64,000 nucleotides of DNA from JAHJDR01 sp964609965 (GTDB lineage: Bacteria; UBA10199; JADGCS01): positions 207,176-271,175 of the forward strand of contig CAZSTS010000003.1 of the NCBI GenBank assembly GCA_964609965.1, in the 5' to 3' direction. Made by a program: the position numbers and the translations under genes. Positions 41,639 through 49,964 of this stretch are shown piece by piece. Below the pieces are notes generated by a model. That model was given only the letters and a program-made list of their open reading frames with translations. It was not told the DNA's origin and did not search any database. Position 1 is the stretch's first letter. Each line of letters begins with the position of its first letter.

Positions 41639-43189
41639 TTATTTTTCCAATGCTACTACGTCTTCAGCTTTTATCACTTCGTTCGTGTCTTCAAACTTTG
41701 CCATTGTTCTCTCATCATCTAATTTAAGTAAAATCGTTTCAGCTGATCTTTCAATCTTGTTCAAGAAAGGTTTTGGGTAAATGCCAAGCCAGAAGATAAA
41801 GATCACAATCACAGCCATCACAAGACATTCTCTCAAGTTGAGATCTTTTCCAAGTCCCTTTGTTTCTTTTGGTTTTCCAAAAAACACACGTTCAACAAGC
41901 CAGAGCATGTAAATAGCTCCTAAAACCACTCCAGTTGCCCCGAGAATCGCGAACACGGGTTTTGTTTGATAAGTTCCGAGTAAAGTGAGGAATTCGCCAA
42001 CAAAACCGTTTGTGAGCGGCACACCAATGGATGAGAGGGTCACAATAATAAAAAACACAGTGTACACAGGCATGGCCTTAGCAAGTCCTGAATAATCTTT
42101 GATCATGCGCGTGTGCGTTCTGTCGTAAAGCATTCCAATGAGAAGAAAGAGGGCGCCAGTTGAAATACCATGATTAAAAATTTGATACAGGCCACCTGTC
42201 ATCCCTGTTTTATTCAGCGAGAACAAACCAATCATCACAAGTCCCATGTGCGACACAGATGAATAAGCGATAAGCTTTTTCATATCAGGCTGCACCATGG
42301 CAACAAGGGCACCGTAGATGACCCCAATGGCAGCGAGAATCATGAGATAGTTTTGAAGGTATTGCATGGCATCAGGAAAAAGAGGAATACCAAAGCGAAA
42401 GAAACCATACGTTCCCATTTTAAGCAAAATACCTGCTAGGATTACGGAACCTGCTGTGGGTGCTTGAACATGAGCGTCGGGCAACCACGTGTGAAAAGGA
42501 AACATAGGCACTTTAATCGCAAAGGCTAAAGCCATGGCCAAAAAGACCCAACACTGCGCACCAAAAGTGAGTCGGTAATTATAGAGTTCTAAGAGGTTAA
42601 AACTCTGTCCTGCTCTAAAATAGAGATACAAAATAGCCACCAGCATGATCACAGAACCAAGCATGGTGTAGAGAAAGAATTTGAGAGAGGCATAAATACG
42701 GTTTTCACCACCCCAGACCCCAATGAGAAAATACATGGGGATGAGCATGATCTCCCAAAAGACATAGAATAAGAAGAGATCAAGCGCGCAAAAAACACCA
42801 ATCATGCCAGTGAGCAGGAACATTAGGCAGAGGAGGTAGAATTTGAGGTTGTTTTGAACAGAGTTCCAGGTGCCTAAGAGAACAAGGGGCATGGTGATGG
42901 TTGTGAGCATGATGAGTAAAAGACTCACACCATCGATTCCCAAAAGATAATGGATGTTCCATTGCTCTATCCAAGGGATGTCGATCATGAACTGGTCGAT
43001 CACACCCGTATTATTAAAGTTAAAGTAGAGTTTAAGTGAGATAAGTACTTCTAAACCAAAGACAATAAGAGCTATTGCTTTTAACAGTACAGGACGATTT
43101 TTTGGGATAAATGCCAAGACAAGGACCCCCAAGAGAGGGAGAAAGATCAAAAGTGTGAGTAGGGGCTGATTAACGAGTTGAGTTATCAT
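41639..43189 (-). CDS. nuoM: NADH-quinone oxidoreductase subunit M
   Basis: 516 residues, antiporter-like. Blocks visible are FYVFWEIMLIPMYFLIGVWGG (with the key glutamate), KVPMFPFHTWLPDAHVQAPTAGSVILAGILLKMGTYG and DMKKLIAYSSVSHMGLVMIG. It is one of three proton-pumping subunits. 15 bases separate it from nuoL. A short charged C-terminal tail extends beyond the last helix. Confidence 0.96.
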   Translation of the reverse strand: MITQLVNQPLLTLLIFLPLLGVLVLAFIPKNRPVLLKAIALIVFGLEVLISLKLYFNFNNTGVIDQFMIDIPWIEQWNIHYLLGIDGVSLLLIMLTTITMPLVLLGTWNSVQNNLKFYLLCLMFLLTGMIGVFCALDLFLFYVFWEIMLIPMYFLIGVWGGENRIYASLKFFLYTMLGSVIMLVAILYLYFRAGQSFNLLELYNYRLTFGAQCWVFLAMALAFAIKVPMFPFHTWLPDAHVQAPTAGSVILAGILLKMGTYGFFRFGIPLFPDAMQYLQNYLMILAAIGVIYGALVAMVQPDMKKLIAYSSVSHMGLVMIGLFSLNKTGMTGGLYQIFNHGISTGALFLLIGMLYDRTHTRMIKDYSGLAKAMPVYTVFFIIVTLSSIGVPLTNGFVGEFLTLLGTYQTKPVFAILGATGVVLGAIYMLWLVERVFFGKPKETKGLGKDLNLRECLVMAVIVIFIFWLGIYPKPFLNKIERSAETILLKLDDERTMAKFEDTNEVIKAEDVVALEK

Positions 43190-43204
43190 ATTCTAATATT
43201 TTTC

Positions 43205-45163
43205 TTAGGTTAGTACCAATGTAATCAGAACCAACCAAAGTCCTATTAATAAATAAAAAACATAATGGTTAATATAGCCTGTTTGAATAATCGAGAGCGA
43301 ACGGGCAAAAAACCGTGAAGCATGGGCCAAACCATTGACCATGAGACCATCGATAATTTTAGCGTCAAAAATCTTATTTAAGAAACAATCAGAAATCACT
43401 TTTATGGGGGTGATGATCAGGGCATTGTAGAGTTCATCAACTTTAAATTTGTTATAAACTAAATTGTAGAGAAAGCTTAAGCTCTTCTTAATGGGGGCTG
43501 TAAAGTTAAGGTTCTTAGTGTAGAGGCGATAGGCCATATAAAGACAGAAAACAGCCCAAGCAGTCGAGATAAGCATGAGGTGGCCTTCTTGTAAGAACGA
43601 ACCGTCAATGTGATGAGGTGTGTGTTGTCCTAAAGAGTTAAGCCAATGTCCAAACCAATTATGACCAAAGATATGGGGGAGTCCAATAAAACCAACGAGT
43701 GACGCAAACACAGCTAATATGATGAGAGGGTAAGTCATCACAGCAGGTGATTCATGGATTTTTTCTGGGTGTTTGTAGCGAGTCTCACCCATGAATGTAT
43801 AGACGAAAGCGCGCATCATATAAAAGGCAGTGATGCCAGCAGTGAGCAATCCTAACCAATAGTAAATGGGGTGCTGGCCATTGGCGTACGTCATGTAAAG
43901 GATCTCATCCTTACTAAAAAAACCAGAAAACGGAGGAATGCCAGAGATAGCCAAAGTGAAGAGCAAAAACGTGATAGCTGTTATTGGCATCTTCTTCCAC
44001 AGCCCACCCATTTGTCTTATATCTTGTTCATGATGGAGAGAGTTAATCACAGAACCAGCGCAAAGGAAAAGTCCTGCTTTAAAGAAGGCGTGTGTAAAGA
44101 CGTGAAAGATGGCTCCCGAAAAAGCACCCACACCTAGGGCCAAGAACATATAACCCAGCTGACTTACAGTCGAGTAGGCCAGGACTTTTTTAATATCGTA
44201 CTGTGTGAGACCAATGAGCGCGGCAATAAAGGCTGTTGAGACTCCCACAATAGCAATGACGTGCAGGGTAATGGGGGCTAAGACAAAGAGAAAACTCAAT
44301 TTGGCGATCATGTAAATGCCTGCTGTGACCATTGTGGCAGCGTGGATGAGAGCTGATACAGGAGTAGGGCCTGCCATGGCATCGGGGAGCCATATATAGA
44401 GAGGGATTTGAGCAGACTTTCCTGTGGCGCCAAAGAAAAGACAAAGCGTGATCAGTGTGATACCTGGGCCAAGTAAGTGGGCGTTTTGTGAGAGAGTGGC
44501 AATGTCCAAGAAATTCGTACTGGTTGGACTAGCATCGCCTTGGATTCCCACTAAGGTGGCCACGATCATGAACATGCCAAGCAAAAAACCAAAATCACCA
44601 ATGCGGTTCACAATAAAGGCTTTTTTACCTGCCACGGCTTTTTCTTTATCGGTAAACCAAAAGCCAATGAGAAGATAAGAACAAAGCCCAACGCCTTCCC
44701 AACCCACAAAGAGAAAAACAAGAGAGTCGGCCAGAACAAGAATAAGCATGAAAAAGAGAAAGAGATTTAAGTACGCCATGTATCTGGCATAAGCTTCGTC
44801 TTCTTTCATATAACCGATCGAATACACATGGATGAGGAATCCAACTCCAGTAATGAAAAGAAGCATGATGCTTGTGAGGTGGTCGATACAGAAGCCAAAG
44901 GAAAGAGAGAATTCTTCTAAGATCATCCAGTCTAAAAGATTGCTGGCTTTGAGGGAGACAAGATCAGGGTTTTGAAAAAGGGTTATGAATGCAAAAACTG
45001 ATATGAGAAAGGCCAGAAAAGTTGAAGAACAGGCAATGAAAGATGTGATCTTAGTGCTAAAAAAGCCTTTGCCCCGAGATTGTTGAAAGGCAATGATCCC
45101 GTTCATGAAAAAACCGAGTAGAGGAAGAAGGGGGATGAGGGTTATGTATAAGCTGTTAGTCAT
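43205..45163 (-). CDS. nuoL: NADH-quinone oxidoreductase subunit L
   Basis: 652 residues, the largest antiporter-like subunit, with the long lateral helix at its C-terminal side. Blocks are VGWEGVGLCSYLLIGFW, GKSAQIPLYIWLPDAMAGPTPVSALIHAATMVTAGIYM and DIKKVLAYSTVSQLGYMFLALG. A heptamer array fills the 95-base gap between it and the upstream nuoK gene. Confidence 0.96.
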   Translation of the reverse strand: MTNSLYITLIPLLPLLGFFMNGIIAFQQSRGKGFFSTKITSFIACSSTFLAFLISVFAFITLFQNPDLVSLKASNLLDWMILEEFSLSFGFCIDHLTSIMLLFITGVGFLIHVYSIGYMKEDEAYARYMAYLNLFLFFMLILVLADSLVFLFVGWEGVGLCSYLLIGFWFTDKEKAVAGKKAFIVNRIGDFGFLLGMFMIVATLVGIQGDASPTSTNFLDIATLSQNAHLLGPGITLITLCLFFGATGKSAQIPLYIWLPDAMAGPTPVSALIHAATMVTAGIYMIAKLSFLFVLAPITLHVIAIVGVSTAFIAALIGLTQYDIKKVLAYSTVSQLGYMFLALGVGAFSGAIFHVFTHAFFKAGLFLCAGSVINSLHHEQDIRQMGGLWKKMPITAITFLLFTLAISGIPPFSGFFSKDEILYMTYANGQHPIYYWLGLLTAGITAFYMMRAFVYTFMGETRYKHPEKIHESPAVMTYPLIILAVFASLVGFIGLPHIFGHNWFGHWLNSLGQHTPHHIDGSFLQEGHLMLISTAWAVFCLYMAYRLYTKNLNFTAPIKKSLSFLYNLVYNKFKVDELYNALIITPIKVISDCFLNKIFDAKIIDGLMVNGLAHASRFFARSLSIIQTGYINHYVFYLLIGLWLVLITLVLT

Positions 45164-45164
45164 A

Positions 45165-45261
45165 GGTTACAGGTTACAGGCTTCAGGTTACAAGTCACGG
45201 GATACGATAATCGATAGGTTTTCAGTCGACCCACAATTCACTATCTACGATCCACTAGTCA
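45165..45261. repeat. Heptamer arrays between nuoK and nuoL
   Basis: GGTTACA, GGTTACA, GGCTTCA, GGTTACA, AGTCACG and GGATACG run in phase from 45165. A second set (CGACCCA, CAATTCA, CTATCTA, CGATCCA) starts at 45227 with a small phase shift. It occupies essentially the whole intergenic stretch inside an operon and reaches the nuoK stop. Confidence 0.82.
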
Positions 45262-45567
45262 TCCTTTCATAGCCTTTAAATCATCTGTTTTAATCGTCTC
45301 TCTATTTCTAAAAAGCGCGATCACAATACCAAGTCCAATGGCTGCCTCCACAGCAGCAATAGCCATCACAAAAATAGAAATCACATGCCCATCTATATTA
45401 TTATAATAACGCGCGAGGGCAATAAAGGTGAGATTAACTGCATTCATGAGCACTTCGATGCACATGAGTACAATAAGAATATTTCTTCTGATAATAATGC
45501 CAATAAGACCCAAGCAAAATAACAATGCTGATAAAATGAGGTAATGATGTATCGAAATAGAAGTCAT
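45259..45567 (-). CDS. nuoK: NADH-quinone oxidoreductase subunit K
   Basis: 102 residues with three hydrophobic helices. It carries the buried glutamates of the family in IVLMCIEVLMNAVNLTFIAL and FVMAIAAVEAAIGLGIVIALFRN. Complex I membrane arm. 14 bases after nuoJ. Confidence 0.96.
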   Translation of the reverse strand: MTSISIHHYLILSALLFCLGLIGIIIRRNILIVLMCIEVLMNAVNLTFIALARYYNNIDGHVISIFVMAIAAVEAAIGLGIVIALFRNRETIKTDDLKAMKG

Positions 45568-45581
45568 AAAAAAAAGTACCT

Positions 45582-46076
45582 CTACGATTCCTTTCTTCCT
45601 AATAAGACAGCCCCCACAATACCCACGAGGAGCAAGACTCCAATGAGTTCAAAGGGGATGACATATTTTGTAAACATGAGTTCGCCTATTTGCTCAGCTG
45701 TGCCAAACTCTGGTGCTAGTTCTGGAAGGTGTATTAATGGCAATAAGAGAAATTCAATGGCAAAAAAGGCAAATAACCCAAGGCCTATGAGTATGGCTAT
45801 GATTCGGCCTAGGTTAAGCTTATCGCGAATATAATCATTCTTTTTGAGATTAAGGAGCATGATAACAAAAACAAATAAGACCATGACAGCGCCTGCGTAG
45901 ACGAGGATTTGTAAAACAGCTACAAAATGAGCGCTGAGTAATGCGTAGAGTGCTGCCAGTGAGAAGAAGGAAATAATAAGACAAAAGGCGCTTGAGATAG
46001 GGTTCTTTTGAAGAATCATTAAGATGACAGTGGAAACCGTGATAAAAGAAAATATGTAGAATAGATACACGTCCAT
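45582..46076 (-). CDS. nuoJ: NADH-quinone oxidoreductase subunit J
   Basis: 164 residues with five hydrophobic helices. The family block LQILVYAGAVMVLFVFVIMLLNL is present. It directly follows nuoH; nuoI, which usually lies between them, is absent. Confidence 0.94.
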   Translation of the reverse strand: MDVYLFYIFSFITVSTVILMILQKNPISSAFCLIISFFSLAALYALLSAHFVAVLQILVYAGAVMVLFVFVIMLLNLKKNDYIRDKLNLGRIIAILIGLGLFAFFAIEFLLLPLIHLPELAPEFGTAEQIGELMFTKYVIPFELIGVLLLVGIVGAVLLGRKES

Positions 46077-46083
46077 ATAATTT

Positions 46084-46118
46084 GGTCAAAGGTCTAAGGT
46101 CAAAAGTCAAATGTCAGA
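46084..46118. repeat. Heptamer array between nuoH and nuoJ, unit GGTCAAA
   Basis: Units GGTCAAA, GGTCTAA, GGTCAAA, AGTCAAA and TGTCAGA. The last overlaps the TGA stop of nuoH. It fills the place where nuoI is normally found. Confidence 0.82.
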
Positions 46119-47367
46119 GGGCCATTCGTAAGGCCGTAATCACAATATTTACCATAGCCAAAGGTAATAAAACTTTCCAACCCAGGTTCATGAGTTGGTC
46201 ATATCTAATTCGGGGTACTGTCCAGCGGATCCAAATAAAAACCCAACACATGAAAAGAGTTTTTGCTAAAAAGATACCTGCTTGAATGAGTGCTGTGATC
46301 CACAGGCCAGCACTTTGGGGTAAAGGTATTTTACCAAAGAAGATGATTGCGATGATGAGGGCAACACCAACAAAGAGTGCAGGGAGTCCCCAAACGAGAA
46401 CCTCATAATCACGTTTGTCTCCGTAATGCCCTTTTTTGAATTTAAGACTTAAGTAAATCCCTACAATGATGGCAATCAAAGCTGTGCCAGATAAAAGGGC
46501 GAATAATACTTGGCTCGCGTTGCTGCGCATGAACTCGGTTGAGATAAAGGGAACCTGCCAGCCACCAAAGAACAAAGTAACGATTAAAGCTGAGGCAATA
46601 ACCATGTTCACGTATTCAGCCATAAAGAACATAGAGAATTTGAGAGAAGAATATTCCACATGATAGCCAGCTACAAGTTCGGATTCGCCTTCTGGGAGGT
46701 CAAAGGGGGTTCTGTTAGTTTCGGCAAAGGCTGATATAATAAAGATAATACAGGCTATGGGATCAAAAAAGCAGTGCCAGCGCCAAACATTGGCGGTTTG
46801 GGTGAGGACCATATCATTTAAGGAGAGAGATCCCGTCCACATGACGATTGAAATGATGGCCAGTCCCATGGAGAGCTCATAACTGATCATTTGGGCGCTT
46901 GATCTTAAGCCCCCCAAAAGAGCGTATTTATTATTAGAGGACCATCCAGCCAACATAATGCCATATACACCCAGGCTAGTGATCGCTAATATATATAAGA
47001 CACCGACATTGAGGTTAGCAGCCTGGAAATGGAAGAAATTGCCAGTAAATTCAGCAGGTTCGGCAAAAGGGATGACCATAAAGGTCACACAGGCCACAAA
47101 GAGGGCGATAAAGGGAGCAATTGTATAGTAGAACTTGTTTGCCTGGGAGGGGATGATGTCTTCCTTAAAGATGAGTTTGACCACATCGGCTATGGGGTGA
47201 ACAAGGCCTCCAAGACGGACCCCTAATACAGCGGCTCTATTTGGCCCACGACGATCTTGAATATAGGCAGATCCTTTGCGCTCTAGCCAGACGAGTAAAG
47301 GCACAAATGAGAAAATGATGGCAAAGGGAATGAGGATTTTGAGTAGGACTATGAGTATTTCAGACAT
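46114..47367 (-). CDS. nuoH: NADH-quinone oxidoreductase subunit H
   Basis: 417 residues. Core signatures are FVPLLVWLERKGSAYIQDRRGPNRA at the N-terminus, the quinone-chamber block ISAFAETNRTPFDLPEGESELVAGYHVEYSS and the C-terminal LFMCWVFIWIRWTVPRIRYDQLM. Between the last two lies extra sequence with about two added hydrophobic helices (residues about 285-355, including the basic KFKKGHYGDKRDYEVLVW). This makes the protein longer than the roughly 325-345 residues of common NuoH. It is first in the cluster. Confidence 0.93.
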   Translation of the reverse strand: MSEILIVLLKILIPFAIIFSFVPLLVWLERKGSAYIQDRRGPNRAAVLGVRLGGLVHPIADVVKLIFKEDIIPSQANKFYYTIAPFIALFVACVTFMVIPFAEPAEFTGNFFHFQAANLNVGVLYILAITSLGVYGIMLAGWSSNNKYALLGGLRSSAQMISYELSMGLAIISIVMWTGSLSLNDMVLTQTANVWRWHCFFDPIACIIFIISAFAETNRTPFDLPEGESELVAGYHVEYSSLKFSMFFMAEYVNMVIASALIVTLFFGGWQVPFISTEFMRSNASQVLFALLSGTALIAIIVGIYLSLKFKKGHYGDKRDYEVLVWGLPALFVGVALIIAIIFFGKIPLPQSAGLWITALIQAGIFLAKTLFMCWVFIWIRWTVPRIRYDQLMNLGWKVLLPLAMVNIVITALRMAL

Positions 47368-47459
47368 AGATCTCTATATATATACTTCTGGTTTTCGTAT
47401 TCTGTACTCTAACAGGGCGGTTCATAACTAATAATATATATGATGACAATTAAAAAAGA

Positions 47460-47545
47460 GGTCAAAGGTCTAAGGTCGAAAGTCGAAAGTCAAAGGTCAT
47501 GGGGATTTCTTCTGACATTTGACCTTAGACTTTAGACTTTTGACC
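47460..47545. repeat. Heptamer array and its inverted copy upstream of nuoH
   Basis: Six units of GGTCAAA/AGTCGAA type (47460-47501) are followed after 9 bases by five units in the opposite sense (TCTGACA, TTTGACC, TTAGACT, TTAGACT, TTTGACC; 47511-47545). The two halves form an imperfect inverted repeat of about 33 bases. It lies between the DUF507 3' end and the nuoH leader and could act as a hairpin boundary. Confidence 0.85.
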
Positions 47546-47547
47546 AA

Positions 47548-48105
47548 CTACAACTTATGCTTCTGCAATTCTTCACCCATGTATTTATCAAAAAGAATAT
47601 GCCATTCAGCTGTACCAGGTACCACGTTCTTTTTAAGAGTCGCGATTTTCTTTATCACCACATCTTCTAGTCGGTCCCGGGTTGTCACAAATTCATTAAT
47701 ATCCTTTTGTATTTGACTCAATGCTTCTTCTTCATCTGTATAATTTACATCTTCATCCAAATAGAGCTTATCATGAATCTTAAGCGCAATTGATTTAATA
47801 TGGTCTTCGGAATAATTTATTTCGCTGTGATGGAGGCCTTCTTGTTTAAGGAGCTGAGTTTTGATCATTGAGAACATCTTTTGATAGTCAATTTCGCCAG
47901 ACTCGATTTTATCGCGATACTGTTCTGTCATTTCTTTTGCCTTTTTGTTTATGGCATCAAATTTAGCTGAATCAGCTAGAAAAACAGACTCAATCTTCTT
48001 TTTTATCTCAGCATCTGTTGAGATCAGCTTGATGAGCTTGTGGCCTACAAGAGAATTAAAAATAATTTGAGAGAGTTTGACAAAGTGTTCTTTTTTGTAT
48101 TTCAT
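47548..48105 (-). CDS. DUF507 family protein
   Basis: 185 residues made of two similar halves of the DUF507 type: N-terminal FVKLSQIIFNSLVGHKLIKL, and in the C-terminal half HIKSIALKIHDKLYLDEDVNYTD with the hallmark VVPGTAEWHILFDKYMGEEL. Highly charged and helical, cytosolic. The family is common in deltaproteobacteria and some thermophiles and has no established role. AAGGA precedes the ATG. It is divergent from the DAHP synthase gene. Confidence 0.85.
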   Translation of the reverse strand: MKYKKEHFVKLSQIIFNSLVGHKLIKLISTDAEIKKKIESVFLADSAKFDAINKKAKEMTEQYRDKIESGEIDYQKMFSMIKTQLLKQEGLHHSEINYSEDHIKSIALKIHDKLYLDEDVNYTDEEEALSQIQKDINEFVTTRDRLEDVVIKKIATLKKNVVPGTAEWHILFDKYMGEELQKHKL

Positions 48106-48175
48106 AAATATTCCTTTTCAAGCTCTAAGGCGTAAGATATAAGTATTAAAGATCGCAGAACACATAGGAGATTAC

Positions 48176-49195
48176 ATGATAGTTGTCATGCAAAAAGGGG
48201 TGAGCAAAGCCCAGGTTAAAAAGGTCGAAAAAAAGGTACAAGAGTTTGGTTTTACACCTCATCCAATATTTGGTGAAGAACGAACTGTTGTGGCTTGTGT
48301 GGGCACAGGTAATCGCAAAGATCTCGAAGCGCTGCGTCTCATTGATGGTGTTTCTGATCTTGTGGCTATATCCAAACCATATAAACTAGCGAGTACTGAG
48401 GTAAGACAACAACGCACACTGATAACCCTCTTGGATGGAAAAATAACAATAGGAGGAAAAGAGATTGTTGTTATTGCAGGTCCTTGTTCTGTAGAGTCTG
48501 AAGAACAGATTCTCACAACGGCTCGAGCAGCAAAAAAAGCTGGTGCTCAAATTTTACGAGGAGGAGCTTGGAAGCCACGCACAAGTCCGTATAGTTTTCA
48601 GGGGCTCGCTGAAGATGGGTTAAAGCTATTAGATTTAGCTAGAAAAGAAACAGGCTTAGCAGTGATCACAGAAGTGATGAATCCTAGAGATATCGAGTTA
48701 GTCGAAAAATACTCTGATATTATGCAAGTAGGGGCTCGTAATGTGCAAAACTTTGCCATGTTAAAGGAATTAGGCCAATGTCAAAAGCCTGTGTTCCTAA
48801 AACGGGGTATGGCCACCACAATTCAAGAGTGGTTGATGAGTGCTGAATATATTATTTCTTCTGGAAACCCAGATGTTATTCTTTGTGAAAGAGGTATTCG
48901 GACTTTCGAAACAGCCACAAGAAACACATTAGATTTAAATGCTGTTCCTGTTCTTAAAGAACAAACTCATCTACCTATCTTTGTTGATCCCGCACATGGA
49001 ACAGGTTACTGGCAATACGTATCGCCTATGGCATGCGCTGCTGTTGCTGCTGGGGCCGATGGTCTTATGATCGAAGTTCATCCCGATCCTGCAAATGCAT
49101 GGAGTGACGGTGGACAATCACTAAAATTTGAAACTTTTTCAACGCTCATGAAAAAAATTCGTCAAGTTGCGAGGGCAATAAATAGAGAACTATAA
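48176..49195 (+). CDS. aroF: 3-deoxy-7-phosphoheptulonate synthase (AroF type, with regulatory N-domain)
   Basis: 339 residues. An N-terminal ferredoxin-like domain of about 70 residues (MIVVMQKGVSKAQVKKVEKK) precedes the catalytic barrel, as in Thermotoga-type DAHP synthases. There it mediates feedback inhibition by aromatic amino acids. Catalytic blocks are GPCSVESEEQI, RGGAWKPRTSPYSFQG, FVDPAHGTG and HPDPANAWSDGGQSL. It makes DAHP from PEP and erythrose-4-phosphate, the first shikimate step. AGGAG precedes the ATG. Single gene. Confidence 0.95.
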   Translation: MIVVMQKGVSKAQVKKVEKKVQEFGFTPHPIFGEERTVVACVGTGNRKDLEALRLIDGVSDLVAISKPYKLASTEVRQQRTLITLLDGKITIGGKEIVVIAGPCSVESEEQILTTARAAKKAGAQILRGGAWKPRTSPYSFQGLAEDGLKLLDLARKETGLAVITEVMNPRDIELVEKYSDIMQVGARNVQNFAMLKELGQCQKPVFLKRGMATTIQEWLMSAEYIISSGNPDVILCERGIRTFETATRNTLDLNAVPVLKEQTHLPIFVDPAHGTGYWQYVSPMACAAVAAGADGLMIEVHPDPANAWSDGGQSLKFETFSTLMKKIRQVARAINREL

Positions 49196-49443
49196 TTATA
49201 AAATGAACATTTAGATAGAAAATTGAAAAAAAAATTAAAAAATTTTTTTCTGCGTTAAAAAAAACAAAAAGGGATCAAATTTTAGAAAAATATATTGAAG
49301 CAAGCTTTTGAGTATGGATATGATCCAAGTTTGCCAAGTGTTTGGCGATGTCAATAAAAAAATATCACACCTAGTTTGACAGCTCTGTTTAAGCAAAAAA
49401 ACACATCGAAACTGCCAAGTCTTTGAAAACTAATAAAATTAAT

Positions 49444-49473
49444 TTGACACAACAAAAAAAAACCAAATATAAT
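49444..49473 (+). promoter_or_regulatory. Strong sigma-70 promoter of histone-like gene
   Basis: TTGACA (49444-49449) and TATAAT (49468-49473) match consensus exactly, with an 18-base spacer. The surrounding 336-base gap (49196-49532) is very AT-rich with A- and T-tracts that could act as UP elements. No gene is seen in that gap. Confidence 0.78.
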
Positions 49474-49532
49474 TAGATTATGAAGTTAAATCTAGATTTA
49501 ACTTGAACAACCCACACCAAAAAGGAGGCGTA

Positions 49533-49748
49533 ATGGCCGTTAAAAAGAAAAAAAAGGTAGTAAGAAAGAAAAAAGCAACTAAGAAAAAAGCAGCTCCTAA
49601 AAAAAGAAAAACAGCAAAAAGAAAACCAGCTAAAAAGAAAAAAGCTGCTAAGAAAAAACCAGCTAAAAAGAAAAAAGCTGCTAAGAAAAAACCAGCTAAA
49701 AAGAAAAAAGCTGCTAAGAAAAAACCAGCAAAAAAGAAAAAGAAATAA
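49533..49748 (+). CDS. Histone H1-like Lys/Ala-rich DNA-binding protein
   Basis: 71 residues from the ATG at 49533, preceded by a perfect AAAGGAGG. More than half of the residues are lysine, and the rest are mostly Ala, Pro and Arg. Residues 32-71 are a tandem repeat with unit PAKKKKAAKKK (11 residues, 33 bases, three full copies plus a partial). This matches the HC2/H1-C-terminal-like proteins that compact DNA. The consensus promoter, ideal ribosome-binding site and tight terminators suggest high expression. The repeat number could vary between strains. Confidence 0.85.
   Translation: MAVKKKKKVVRKKKATKKKAAPKKRKTAKRKPAKKKKAAKKKPAKKKKAAKKKPAKKKKAAKKKPAKKKKK
49626..49745 (+). repeat. 33-base in-frame tandem repeat in histone-like gene
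   Basis: Three nearly identical 33-base units starting CCAGCTAAAAAG plus a partial fourth, encoding PAKKKKAAKKK. Confidence 0.85.
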
Positions 49749-49775
49749 CAAAGCAATTGTTGGTAAAAAAATTAA

Positions 49776-49837
49776 AAAAAGCTCCGGGGTTTACGCCTTT
49801 AGGAGCTTTTTTTTTGGCACAAGGCTCGCGCCTTGTG
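49776..49837 (+). terminator. Two consecutive intrinsic terminators
   Basis: The first is AAAAAGCTCC and GGAGCTTTTT around a 16-base loop, followed by a run of T (49776-49815). The second is CACAAGG-CTCGCG-CCTTGTG at 49818-49837, followed by TTTTGTTTT. Both lie downstream of the histone-like gene. Confidence 0.85.
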
Positions 49838-49852
49838 TTTTGTTTTAACTAA

Positions 49853-49888
49853 CGCGCTTACCTGGGCTCGTAAAGCTCGCCCACGCTT
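49853..49888. repeat. 36-base dispersed repeat, copy 2
   Basis: This matches 37405-37440 at 31 of 36 positions and is followed by a T-run. It lies between the histone-like and CoA-transferase genes. Confidence 0.75.
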
Positions 49889-49964
49889 TTTTTTTACCCT
49901 ACAATATGAGTAAGGCCTTAAATTAGTTATTGCTCCTGTCTCCACTTGTCGTTATTTGACGGAC

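Noticed and set aside
49196..49532. Noncoding RNA or replication origin in the AT-rich gap
   Set aside because: No DnaA-box cluster or conserved hairpin is visible; a promoter with A/T tracts explains the region.
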